Source: Parapontixanthobacter aurantiacus
GTDB taxonomy: Bacteria; Pseudomonadota; Alphaproteobacteria; Sphingomonadales; Sphingomonadaceae
DNA length: 64,000 nt
Reading direction: 5' to 3'
Assembly: GCF_009827635.1 (NCBI RefSeq)
Contig: NZ_WTYW01000001.1
Span: 638,001 to 702,000, forward strand
Position numbers and translations under genes: made by a program. The notes beneath the pieces are model-generated. The model was not told the DNA's origin and did not search any database. It saw only the letters and a program-made list of their open reading frames with translations. This document shows positions 9,336-17,615 of this stretch, one piece after another; the first letter of the stretch is position 1; the number at the start of each line of letters is the position of its first letter.

Positions 9336-9827
9336 CTACACTTTCGGCGCGGTGCCATCGTCGCGCTGCGTTTCTCCGGACCACCAGGTAACGAGAAACA
9401 ATGCCACTCCAAGGACTATTCCGACATCCGCGAGATTGAACGCCGGCCAGTGATAGCCGCCGACATAGAAGTCGAGAAAATCGGTGACCGCTCCGTCCGC
9501 CAGTCGGTCGGCAACGTTACCCAATGCACCGCCAATGATCGAACCTATCGCGGCGGATTCGAGGCGTACGGTACTGCGCCAGAGCCATCTGGCCAGAACG
9601 CCCACGACAAGAAGCGCGAACCCGGACAGCAAATAGGGCGCGATTGGATTGCCGGAACTCAGGAGGCCGAATGTAACACCGCGATTATATCCGAGCACCA
9701 GATTGAAGAATGGAAAAACATCTATCACGCGGGCAGGGTCCATGACCACATTCACAATAAGCCATTTTGAAATGAGATCGCTCGCGAAGACTGCGACGGC
9801 GATCGAAAGACCAAGACTTCGGTACAT
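9336..9827 (-). CDS. lspA: Lipoprotein signal peptidase LspA (accessory copy, PbrC-like context)
   Basis: This 163-residue, four-helix aspartyl protease cleaves prolipoprotein signal peptides in the inner membrane. The catalytic aspartates lie in GNVADRL (Asp107) and FNLADVG (Asp134). The start at 9827 is preferred over the longer frame to 9902 because AAGGA lies 8 bases upstream and the first helix begins at once. It converges with merR, 26 bases away. In pbr lead-resistance loci a signal-peptidase-II-like protein (PbrC) accompanies PbrT and PbrR, which makes this probably a metal-locus copy and not the housekeeping one. Confidence 0.9.
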   Translation of the reverse strand: MYRSLGLSIAVAVFASDLISKWLIVNVVMDPARVIDVFPFFNLVLGYNRGVTFGLLSSGNPIAPYLLSGFALLVVGVLARWLWRSTVRLESAAIGSIIGGALGNVADRLADGAVTDFLDFYVGGYHWPAFNLADVGIVLGVALFLVTWWSGETQRDDGTAPKV

Positions 9828-10327
9828 ATTGGTTCCTTGGATGATCGGCAGATATCTCTGATTCTCTGGACGATAGAAATCAGGTCTGGGCCCGGTACTC
9901 ATCGATCATGTCAATGCAGAGAGGTCAACTGTCCCGCCGATCACTGGCCCAGCCATTCAGGCATCCGAATGTCATCGGCACGTGATCCCAGCGCGGGAAA
10001 ATATCTGTCTCCGCCATGCCTTGATGGGCAAGCAAAACATTTTCGCCGATGTCGCAAATTGCACCGGTTTCGCGTGGGGGCACACGAGGTGGATCGCGGA
10101 CTCATACTGCGGCGGTGGGAATGTCAAGAAACGGAGTCCCTACCTTCTTGCCAAATCCAAAGGTCATGTTTTTAGGATACTTTTTGCGGCTACGCGCATT
10201 TCAGAACATTCGCTGAACGGCATGGTGCGAATGAGGCGAGGCTCCTTGCGTCTGTGACTCTCTTTGCGGTTGTAGTGAGAAAGCATTGCCGTAGGGCATT
10301 CATGCTTCTGAAAAGGGAATATCGAAA
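9828..10327. other. Gap of about 500 bases without a convincing gene
   Basis: This stretch separates the pbr-like locus from the acetolactate synthase gene. The short open frames in it (for example 9982-10257 on the plus strand) have no recognisable domain, signal peptide or good ribosome site. The end (about 10305-10320) carries the AAAAGGGAA ribosome site of the next gene. I see no tRNA, no clear terminator hairpin and no repeat. The GC content seems slightly lower than in the flanking genes. Confidence 0.5.
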
Positions 10328-11968
10328 ATGAAAGCCTCTGACTTGTTTATCGCTGCATTAGAGGCTGAAAAGGTGGAATACATCTTTGCCGTTCCCGGCG
10401 AAGAAAACCTCGACCTGCTGGAATCCCTGCGCACGTCCTCAATCGAATTGGTATTGACGCGCCATGAGCAAGGTGCGGGCTTTATGGCGGCGACCTATGG
10501 CCGTCTGACCGGCAAGGCGGGGGTTTGCCTCGCAACTCTCGGGCCTGGTGCGACGAACCTGACAACTCCGGCGGCCTATGCCGCGCTCGGGGCCTTTCCG
10601 CTCATCATCATCACCGGGCAGAAACCGATAAAGACATCGAAACAGGCCCAGTTCCAGATTGTCGACGTCGTTTCCCTGTTTACGCCGCTCTGCAAGGCTT
10701 CGACCCAGATCGTGAACGGCAATCGCATTCCCTCGCTCGTTCGCGAAGGTTTCCGTCTGGCGCAGGAAGAAAGGCCGGGCGCTGTACTGCTCGAGCTGCC
10801 GGAAGATATCGCTGAAGAGGAAACGATCGAACCGGTCATACCTCCGCATTACAGGCGTTATGCGGTCGCCGGAGATGCTGCGCTCGACGAAGCGGCCGAG
10901 CGCATCATCGCGGCTGAGCGGCCATTGCTCCTGATCGGTGCCGGAGCGAACCGCCGCCGCGCTTCGAAAGCGTTGCGCAAATTCGTGTCTGATACCGGCT
11001 TTCCATTCTTCGACACCCAGATGGGCAAGGGCGTGGTCGATGAAGATAGCGAGCTCTATCTGGGCACCGCGGCGCTATCGTCGGGCGATTATGTTCACTG
11101 CGCAATCGAAAAGGCCGATCTGATCGTCAATATCGGTCACGACGTGGTGGAGAAGCCGCCCTTCTTCATGGAGCCGGGCGGGCAGACCGTCATCCATATC
11201 AATTACAAGGCAGCCGAAGTCGATCAGGTCTACTTCCCGCAGCTCGAGGTCATCGGCGACATCGCCGGATCGGTCGAGCGGCTGGGAAACCGTCTGGATG
11301 GCAAGCTGCAGTGCGATCGCAGCTATTACACTGTGCTGCACCACGAGATTGCTTCGCACATTTCCGAGACCAGCGACGACGAACGTTTTCCGATGGTCCC
11401 CCAGCGCGTGGTTGCCGACGTACGCAGCGTAATGGCGCGCGATGATATCGTTGCGCTCGACAACGGTATCTACAAGATCTGGTTCGCCAGAAACTACATT
11501 GCGAATGAACCGGGTACCATCCTTCTCGACAATGCATTGGCGACGATGGGCGCAGGCCTTCCATCGGCCATGATGGCGGCGATGCTGTCGCCGGGGCGCA
11601 GAGTGCTCGCGGTATGCGGCGATGGCGGGTTCATGATGAACTCGCAGGAGCTGGAAACGGCCGTCAGGCTGGGCCTGAACCTCGTCGTACTCGTCCTGAA
11701 CGATGCGGCATACGGCATGATCCGCTGGAAGCAGGACCAGCTCGGCTTTCCGGACTACGGCCTAACCTTTTCCAATCCCGACTTCGTCACCTACGCACAA
11801 AGCTATGGAGCGACCGGTCACCGGGTCGAGCGGAGCGCAGATCTTGTGGCGGTCCTGAACGCCGCATTCGAGGCGGGCGGCGTGCACCTTGTCGATCTGC
11901 CCGTCGACTACTCCGAAAACAAGAAGGTGCTGATCGACGAACTCGGCGCAAAGGTGTGCGAGCTATGA
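10328..11968 (+). CDS. Acetolactate synthase-like ThDP enzyme, large subunit
   Basis: This 546-residue thiamine diphosphate enzyme has three domains: PYR with the activating Glu in RHEQGAGFMAA (about residue 47), a central domain, and PP with the GDGGFMMN...ND motif for ThDP and Mg (about residues 434-465). It should condense two pyruvates, or pyruvate plus a 2-oxoacid, to an acetohydroxyacid. No regulatory small subunit (ilvH) is present, so it is probably not the branched-chain biosynthetic enzyme, and the sequence resembles catabolic ALS or other 2-oxoacid-condensing enzymes. It overlaps the aldehyde dehydrogenase gene by 4 bases, which suggests a linked reaction. Confidence 0.85.
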   Translation: MKASDLFIAALEAEKVEYIFAVPGEENLDLLESLRTSSIELVLTRHEQGAGFMAATYGRLTGKAGVCLATLGPGATNLTTPAAYAALGAFPLIIITGQKPIKTSKQAQFQIVDVVSLFTPLCKASTQIVNGNRIPSLVREGFRLAQEERPGAVLLELPEDIAEEETIEPVIPPHYRRYAVAGDAALDEAAERIIAAERPLLLIGAGANRRRASKALRKFVSDTGFPFFDTQMGKGVVDEDSELYLGTAALSSGDYVHCAIEKADLIVNIGHDVVEKPPFFMEPGGQTVIHINYKAAEVDQVYFPQLEVIGDIAGSVERLGNRLDGKLQCDRSYYTVLHHEIASHISETSDDERFPMVPQRVVADVRSVMARDDIVALDNGIYKIWFARNYIANEPGTILLDNALATMGAGLPSAMMAAMLSPGRRVLAVCGDGGFMMNSQELETAVRLGLNLVVLVLNDAAYGMIRWKQDQLGFPDYGLTFSNPDFVTYAQSYGATGHRVERSADLVAVLNAAFEAGGVHLVDLPVDYSENKKVLIDELGAKVCEL

Positions 11969-13371
11969 AGACGATCGTTCACAATCCGTTCGACCGCGAG
12001 CCGGTTGCAGAAGTGCCGCTTGTCGACTGGCCTCAAATCGATGAATGGCTGAATGAAGCGCAGTTGCTCCACCGCGACCGCCATGGCTGGCTTGCCGTGC
12101 ACGAGCGTGTCGCCATCCTCCGGCGGGCTGCGGATATCATGCGCGAACGAGCCGAGGATCTGGCTCTCCAGATCGTCAGGGAGGGCGGCAAACCGCTGGT
12201 CGATGCGCGCGTGGAAGCCGGTCGCGCGATCAACAGCGTCGACTTATGCGTTCAGGCGCTCAGCGATGGCGGCGGTCACGAGATCCCCATGGACCTGACA
12301 GAAGCGGGTGCGGGTAGGACGGCGTATACATTCCGCGAGCCGATCGGTCCTGTCGTGGCGATCTCGGCATTCAATCACCCCCTCAACCTGATCGTCCATC
12401 AGGTTGGACCGGCGGTAGCAGCCGGGTGCCCCGTTCTTATCAAGCCTGCGCTGGAAACACCTCTGTCATGCCAGAGCTTCGTGAGCATTCTCCATGAAGC
12501 CGGCCTGCCTGAGGCCTGGTGCCGGTTCGCACCTTGCGGCAACGACATCGCCGAAAGAATGGTAACCGATTCGCGCACGGCGTTCTTCTCATTCATCGGT
12601 TCTGCGAAAATCGGCTGGATGCTTCGCTCGAAGCTGGCGCCGGGAACCCGCATTGCTCTCGAGCACGGCGGTGCGGCGCCGGTAATCGTGGACAGCGGCG
12701 TGGAGCGCGCAGCAGTGATCGCCTCGTTGCTCAAAGGCGGGTTCTATCATTCGGGTCAGGTCTGCGTTTCCGTACAGCGCGTATTCGTCCCTGCTGCAGA
12801 ATTGAAAGACTTCGCCAATGACCTAGGGCGAGCTGCCGAAAAGCTCGTCGTGGGCGATCCCGCCGTTGCTGAAACCCAATGCGGCCCCTTGATCCGGACG
12901 GAGGAAGTCGACCGCGTCGAACGCTGGGTCGATGATGCCATCGCAGCAGGCGGCACCCTGGTGTGCGGGGGAAGCCGTCTGAGTGACACTCTTTTCTCTC
13001 CGACCGTCATTCTCGATCCTCCCGAAAGTGCCAATGTGTCCCGGCAAGAAATCTTCGGCCCCGTGATCTGCGTGTATGGCTATGACGATATCGACCTGGC
13101 TATCGAGCAGGCCAATGCCCTGCCTTACGCCTTTCAGGCCGCTGTATTCACCGATCGGCTGTCAATCGCCAATCATAGCATCGGCTCTCTGGCTGGATCG
13201 GCTGTGATGGTGAACGACCATACGGCATTCCGCGTGGACTGGATGCCCTTTGCAGGCCTGCGCCGCTCCGGCCTTGGTGTCGGCGGGATCGCCTACACGA
13301 TGGCGGATATGAGCTTTGAAAAAATGGCCGTCTGGAATTGGCCAGAGGGTGGTTTTCGATCAGATCGATAG
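11965..13371 (+). CDS. NAD(P)-dependent aldehyde dehydrogenase family protein
   Basis: This 468-residue protein covers the whole ALDH fold. The catalytic general base is in LEHGGAAP and the nucleophile in SGQVCVS. The common C-T after the active Cys is V-S here. The NAD(P)-binding part includes ISAFNHPLNL. The ATG at 11965 overlaps the upstream TGA (ATGA), which fixes the start; the same frame extends upstream without being coding. It probably oxidises an aldehyde linked to the product or substrate of the acetolactate-synthase-like partner. The pathway is unknown and nothing ties it directly to metals. Confidence 0.85.
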   Translation: MKTIVHNPFDREPVAEVPLVDWPQIDEWLNEAQLLHRDRHGWLAVHERVAILRRAADIMRERAEDLALQIVREGGKPLVDARVEAGRAINSVDLCVQALSDGGGHEIPMDLTEAGAGRTAYTFREPIGPVVAISAFNHPLNLIVHQVGPAVAAGCPVLIKPALETPLSCQSFVSILHEAGLPEAWCRFAPCGNDIAERMVTDSRTAFFSFIGSAKIGWMLRSKLAPGTRIALEHGGAAPVIVDSGVERAAVIASLLKGGFYHSGQVCVSVQRVFVPAAELKDFANDLGRAAEKLVVGDPAVAETQCGPLIRTEEVDRVERWVDDAIAAGGTLVCGGSRLSDTLFSPTVILDPPESANVSRQEIFGPVICVYGYDDIDLAIEQANALPYAFQAAVFTDRLSIANHSIGSLAGSAVMVNDHTAFRVDWMPFAGLRRSGLGVGGIAYTMADMSFEKMAVWNWPEGGFRSDR

Positions 13372-13801
13372 GAGCGTTCGATGATTGTCCCGCACACGGT
13401 CTATTGAAAGAGCAGTGACTTATCGCTGCTACCCGATCTTCAACATCATGAAGACTGAGACGAGAGATGGCCGCGAATTCTTCATAAAGCGGGCAGACAT
13501 TTGCATTAGGGCGGCTATCGCAGCGGAGACTGTGAAGAGCAATGAAGCGGGCCGGTGCCTGTGCCTCACGCCTCTCGGCGGACCCATACTTCTGTATTCC
13601 TGGGCTTCTGGGTAAGGCCTATTCAGATGCTAGCGCCTTCCATGAGGTGGCGAATGCCATTCTACAGCTTTCGTTCGGCATGACCGTGCCCGTTCGTCCA
13701 TATCGATTTCATCCGGAAATGCGAGAGGAACATTATCCGGCGCCTCGCCGTTGCAATGGTACGCAAATATTCAGGTATTTAATAGAAATTGGAGACATAT
13801 C
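13372..13801. other. Gap of about 430 bases without a convincing gene
   Basis: The sequence between the aldehyde dehydrogenase and the CBS gene contains only short overlapping open frames (13385-13615, 13542-13820) with no motif, signal or ribosome site. The last bases (GGAGACATATC) supply the ribosome-binding site of the CBS gene. I see no RNA gene or repeat. It may hold the CBS gene promoter. Confidence 0.5.
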
Positions 13802-14245
13802 ATGGAAGCCAAGAATGTGATGACCTCGAATCCTGCATGCTGCAATCCTTCGACCAGTGTACGGGAGGCCGCTAATCTCATGGTGAAAAACGACTGCGGC
13901 GAAATTCCGGTTGTAGATGATTCCGGCACACTTGTCGGTGTGATTACCGATCGTGACATTGCTTGTCGCTGCGTTGCAGACGGCAAGTCTTCTGACACGT
14001 CGGTAGAAGACGTGATGACAAGCTCTCCGATTACTGTGACACCCGACACGAGTGTCGATGATTGTCGCAGCAAAATGGAGGACAACAAAGTTCGGCGGCT
14101 TCCTGTTGTGGACGAGAGTGGCAAATGTTGCGGCATCGTTTCACAAGCCGACATTGCTCGGCATGCGAACGAAAAAGAGACCGGCGATCTGGTGCGTGAG
14201 GTATCGGAACCCACCGAGGAAGCGTCAAAGTCAGGTTGCTGTTAG
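13802..14245 (+). CDS. Tandem CBS-domain protein with C-terminal Cys pair
   Basis: This 147-residue protein is made of two CBS motifs (about residues 7-60 and 70-125), recognisable by VMTSNPACC..., PVVDDSGTLVGVITDRDI and RLPVVDESGKCCGIVSQADI. Stand-alone CBS pairs bind adenine nucleotides and act as energy sensors. The protein is rich in Cys (ACC, CRC, KCC) and ends SKSGCC, which is unusual and could respond to metal or redox state. The start at 13802 is chosen for the GGAG 7-8 bases upstream. It stands alone between the ALS/ALDH pair and the cus block. Confidence 0.85.
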   Translation: MEAKNVMTSNPACCNPSTSVREAANLMVKNDCGEIPVVDDSGTLVGVITDRDIACRCVADGKSSDTSVEDVMTSSPITVTPDTSVDDCRSKMEDNKVRRLPVVDESGKCCGIVSQADIARHANEKETGDLVREVSEPTEEASKSGCC

Positions 14246-14340
14246 GCAAATTTGGGCAATAGGTTTGGGCTTCGGGTTTGCTGAAGCGAAAACATAAATC
14301 TGGCCTTTGTCTTCAGCCTGATAACCGACTTGCACGTCGT

Positions 14341-14751
14341 ATGCGTTCGGACTATCCCAAACCGGTGACGTATATTCGTGCTCTTACTTTGATCTGCTTC
14401 AGCTTCGGCCTGTTTGTGCAGGTCGCAGCACAGGCAGCTGTTCCGCAGATTGAAGTGGCCGGAACGACTGATTGCGCTGAAATGGTGCAAGGCATGCCCA
14501 ATCACCCAATGCCCGGGCAGGTGATCGCCGATAAGGACAAGGTCGATCAGCACGGGCCTTGCCGCGAGATGACACTCGATTGTCTTGTTGCTATGAATTG
14601 TCTCCCGCCGCTGGCGCTCACCGCTGCGGGACTTGCGCAAACAGAATCGCTTTTTGTTGCGCCTCAGTACCTTTCCGCGAGTGCCAGCAGGCTCGAGAGC
14701 CAGCCGCTACCGCCGGAATCGCCACCTCCACAACCCCAGCTCACCATCTAG
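14341..14751 (+). CDS. Small secreted protein upstream of the cus operon
   Basis: This 136-residue protein has an N-terminal hydrophobic export signal (about residues 12-32) and a mature part with several Cys, Met and His (CAEMVQGMPNHPMPG, HGPCREMTLDCLVAMNC), ending in a Pro-rich tail. It precedes the cusCBA genes in the same direction, as the small gene at 5702 precedes czcCBA. A periplasmic metal-binding or accessory role is inferred from that. I do not recognise a named family. Confidence 0.65.
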   Translation: MRSDYPKPVTYIRALTLICFSFGLFVQVAAQAAVPQIEVAGTTDCAEMVQGMPNHPMPGQVIADKDKVDQHGPCREMTLDCLVAMNCLPPLALTAAGLAQTESLFVAPQYLSASASRLESQPLPPESPPPQPQLTI

Positions 14752-14874
14752 CATTTCCCGGGCGGTGCATCGCGCCGCTTGCGAGCTTGACGGATAAACA
14801 GGCCCAGCGCCCGGTTGCTCGCCCGCGTGCGCCGTGGCCCTTCCCGGTCAGCTCGCTTTGAAAGAGTAAGAATT

Positions 14875-16110
14875 ATGGATTGGCGCATTGGCTGGGTGCC
14901 GTTTTCGGCCCTGCTCGCCGCGCAGACTGCCCAAGCACAGTCTGTCGGATACGAGGAAATACTGGCGGTAGCACGAGGCGAACAACCCGTTCTGGAAGCT
15001 GGCGCGCTGCGTGTACAATCGCGGCGCGAGGCAGCGGAAGCGGCGGATGAGCTTCCCGATCCGCGCGTACGCGCAGGTATCATGAACCTTCCTGTGACCG
15101 GACCTGCCGCGTTCGACCCAGACCGGCAACTCCCCACGCAGATCGCAATCGGTATCGAGCAGGAAATCCCAAATCTCGCCCGTCGACGGGCGAGGTTCGG
15201 CGTTGCCAGTTCGGAAGTGCGGCTCGCCGAGGCACGCCTTGGCATGGCCGAGCGTATTCTTCTCGCCGATGCGGGCACGGCCTGGGTCCGGCTCCATTAT
15301 GCGCAAGCGCGGCTTGATCTTGCCCAGGCTGCGCTGGACGACCTGAGAGCATTCGTTCCGGTTGCCAACAGTGCAGTTGCTTCGGGGTCGGCCCGCCCGG
15401 CGGAGAGCCTGGCAATCCGGCGCGAGCTACTCGGAATTGAAGACGCGATTACCGCTATCGAAGCCGAGCGCGAGACTGCGCAAGCGCAGATTTCCCGATA
15501 TATACCGCTCGCAGATCCGGTTGCTTTGGGAGCCGCGCCATCGGCTGTCCTCGATGAGGAGCAGCTGCGGTTCGAGCTCGAAAGCAATCCCGAAATCCTG
15601 CTGGCCGATGCCGAACGAGGCCGGGCCGAAGCCGGTGTCGCGCTCGCACGCGCCGAGAAACGACCCGATTTCGGGGTGAGCGTCACCTATGGTCGCCGCA
15701 ATCCTGATTTCGGCGATGCGGTGTCGATCATGGGGTCCATTACACTGCCGATCTTTACCGACCGGCGGCAGAATCCGCGCATTGCCGCTGCCGAAGCCGA
15801 AGCCGCTGCCGCATCGGCCGAGCGCGAGGATCGCAGGCGCGCGTTGGTTGCCGGTTTCGAAGCTGATCTGGCAACCTGGCGCAGCACAGTGCGGCAATGG
15901 GGACGCGCGCGTGACGAGCTTCTTCCGCTGGCGCGCGACCGCGCGGACCTCGATACAGCGAGTTTCGCGGCCGGGCGTGCCGATCTCGTCGATGTGATTA
16001 CGGCGAAATCCGCGCTCGCGCTGCTCGAACTGGAGATACTCGAGCGCGAACAGGCAGCTGTCGAGGCGGCGGTGAGGCTGCGACTGACCTACGGGGAGAG
16101 CAGGCCATGA
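14875..16110 (+). CDS. cusC: CusC-like outer-membrane efflux channel (TolC family)
   Basis: This 411-residue protein has a signal peptide ending AQTAQAQ (about residue 23) and the Ala/Arg/Glu-rich coiled-coil pairs of outer-membrane efflux proteins. The start at 14875 is chosen because it puts the signal peptide at the N-terminus. It would form the exit channel of the copper/silver exporter. It overlaps cusB by 4 bases. Confidence 0.87.
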   Translation: MDWRIGWVPFSALLAAQTAQAQSVGYEEILAVARGEQPVLEAGALRVQSRREAAEAADELPDPRVRAGIMNLPVTGPAAFDPDRQLPTQIAIGIEQEIPNLARRRARFGVASSEVRLAEARLGMAERILLADAGTAWVRLHYAQARLDLAQAALDDLRAFVPVANSAVASGSARPAESLAIRRELLGIEDAITAIEAERETAQAQISRYIPLADPVALGAAPSAVLDEEQLRFELESNPEILLADAERGRAEAGVALARAEKRPDFGVSVTYGRRNPDFGDAVSIMGSITLPIFTDRRQNPRIAAAEAEAAAASAEREDRRRALVAGFEADLATWRSTVRQWGRARDELLPLARDRADLDTASFAAGRADLVDVITAKSALALLELEILEREQAAVEAAVRLRLTYGESRP

Positions 16111-17615
16111 ACTCCGCGCTCGAACGATTCACACCGCGCCAGCGCATGTATGCGGCTGGACTTGGTATTGCTCTGGTCAGTCTGTTGGCGGGCTACGGTC
16201 TCTCAATGCTCGGCAGCGAGAGCGGCGGCGATGCAGCGACAGATACGGGCTGCGAGGACGTGCTCTATTGGTACGATCCGATGGTCCCTGACCAGCGCTT
16301 CGACGAGCCGGGCAAATCTCCTTTCATGGACATGCAGCTGGTCCCCAAATGCGCGGGCGGCGACGCGCAGGGCGCCGGGGGTGTGAGTATCGATTCGACG
16401 CTCGTCCAGAATTTCGGGATCCGGACTGCTGAAGCGGAATATGGCGTGCTGGAGCCTGAAATCAGCGTCACCGGCACGCTCGCATATAACGGCAGCGAGA
16501 TGGCGATCGTTCAGCCGCGCGCCGGCGGCTATGTTCAGCGGACCTACGGCCATGCACCGCAGGACCTGATTGCCAGAGGCGCTCCGATCGTCGACATTCT
16601 TGTGCCCGAATGGGGCGGCGCACAAAACGAGTATCTTGCTGTTGCCGCAACCGGCGACGAAGCGTTGACCCGGGCCGCCCGCGAGCGCCTGCGGCTGCTT
16701 GGCATGCCGGACTCGATGATCGCCTCGGTCACCCGAAGCGGAAGACCGCAAACGATCATCACCGTCACAGCACCGCAATCGGGCGCGATCACGTCGCTCG
16801 CAGTAAGGCCGGGCATGACCGTGGCGGCGGGCCAATCGCTGGCCGAGATCAGCGGGTACAGTCCGATCTGGCTCGAGGCGGCGGTACCCGAGGCACTGGC
16901 TGGCAACGCGCGTGTCGGGCAGCCGGTGAGCGCCACGCTCACTGCCTTTCCCGGCGAACGGTTTGCCGGACGCATCATCGCCATTCTGCCGAGCGCGCAA
17001 GATGCGAGCCGCACGATAACCGTGCGGGCAGCGATGCCCAATCCGGGCCTGCGGCTCAAGCCGGGAATGTTTGCCCAAGTGATGCTCGCGCCTGAACGGC
17101 GCGAAGCGCTGCTGGTCCCTTCGGAAGCTGTCATTCGCACCGGCGAGCGGACCCTGGCGATGATCGCGCAGGGAGGTGGCGGCTATCGGCCCGCCGAAAT
17201 CCGTATCGGCCGCGAAGCGAACGGACGGACCGAAGTCCTTGCCGGGCTGGCTGCAGGAGAGAGAGTGGTCACCTCGGGCCAGTTCCTGCTCGATTCCGAA
17301 GCCAGCCTTGCGGGCATCGACGTGCGTCCCGTCGATCAGGCACCATCCGGTGCGAGCGAAGACCGAGGGTCGGACGATGCAGATGAACCGCAGACTTATC
17401 GCGCGACCGGGACGATCGAGCGCATAAACGCCAACAGCGTGACCTTGCGCCACGGTCCGGTGCCTGCGCTCGAATGGCCGGCAATGACCATGCCCTTTGC
17501 CAGCGAAGGACCGGAACAGCTGCGCGGTTTTGCGCGCGGCGACCGGGTCTCCTTCACATTTGTGCAAGCCAGTACGGGGCCGCGCATCGTCTCGATCCGG
17601 AAAATCGGCCAATGA
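16107..17615 (+). CDS. cusB: CusB-type adaptor fused to a C-terminal CusF domain
   Basis: This 502-residue protein has one N-terminal membrane anchor, then a heavy-metal-binding motif ([10 protein letters not shown]...MDMQLVPKC, about residues 50-75), the membrane-fusion core, and a C-terminal copper-chaperone domain. In that domain His449, Trp457, Met460 and Met462 have exactly the spacing of the E. coli CusF copper site (His36, Trp44, Met47, Met49), including the WPAMTM motif. The adaptor thus carries its own Cu(I)/Ag(I) acceptor. It is coupled by ATGA overlaps to cusC and cusA. A separate CusF follows cusA. Confidence 0.92.
   Translation: MNSALERFTPRQRMYAAGLGIALVSLLAGYGLSMLGSESGGDAATDTGCEDVLYWYDPMVPDQRFDEPGKSPFMDMQLVPKCAGGDAQGAGGVSIDSTLVQNFGIRTAEAEYGVLEPEISVTGTLAYNGSEMAIVQPRAGGYVQRTYGHAPQDLIARGAPIVDILVPEWGGAQNEYLAVAATGDEALTRAARERLRLLGMPDSMIASVTRSGRPQTIITVTAPQSGAITSLAVRPGMTVAAGQSLAEISGYSPIWLEAAVPEALAGNARVGQPVSATLTAFPGERFAGRIIAILPSAQDASRTITVRAAMPNPGLRLKPGMFAQVMLAPERREALLVPSEAVIRTGERTLAMIAQGGGGYRPAEIRIGREANGRTEVLAGLAAGERVVTSGQFLLDSEASLAGIDVRPVDQAPSGASEDRGSDDADEPQTYRATGTIERINANSVTLRHGPVPALEWPAMTMPFASEGPEQLRGFARGDRVSFTFVQASTGPRIVSIRKIGQ

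Noticed and set aside
9982-10257. 91-codon frame in the gap before the acetolactate synthase gene
   Set aside because: No motif, no ribosome site and unlikely amino acid composition.
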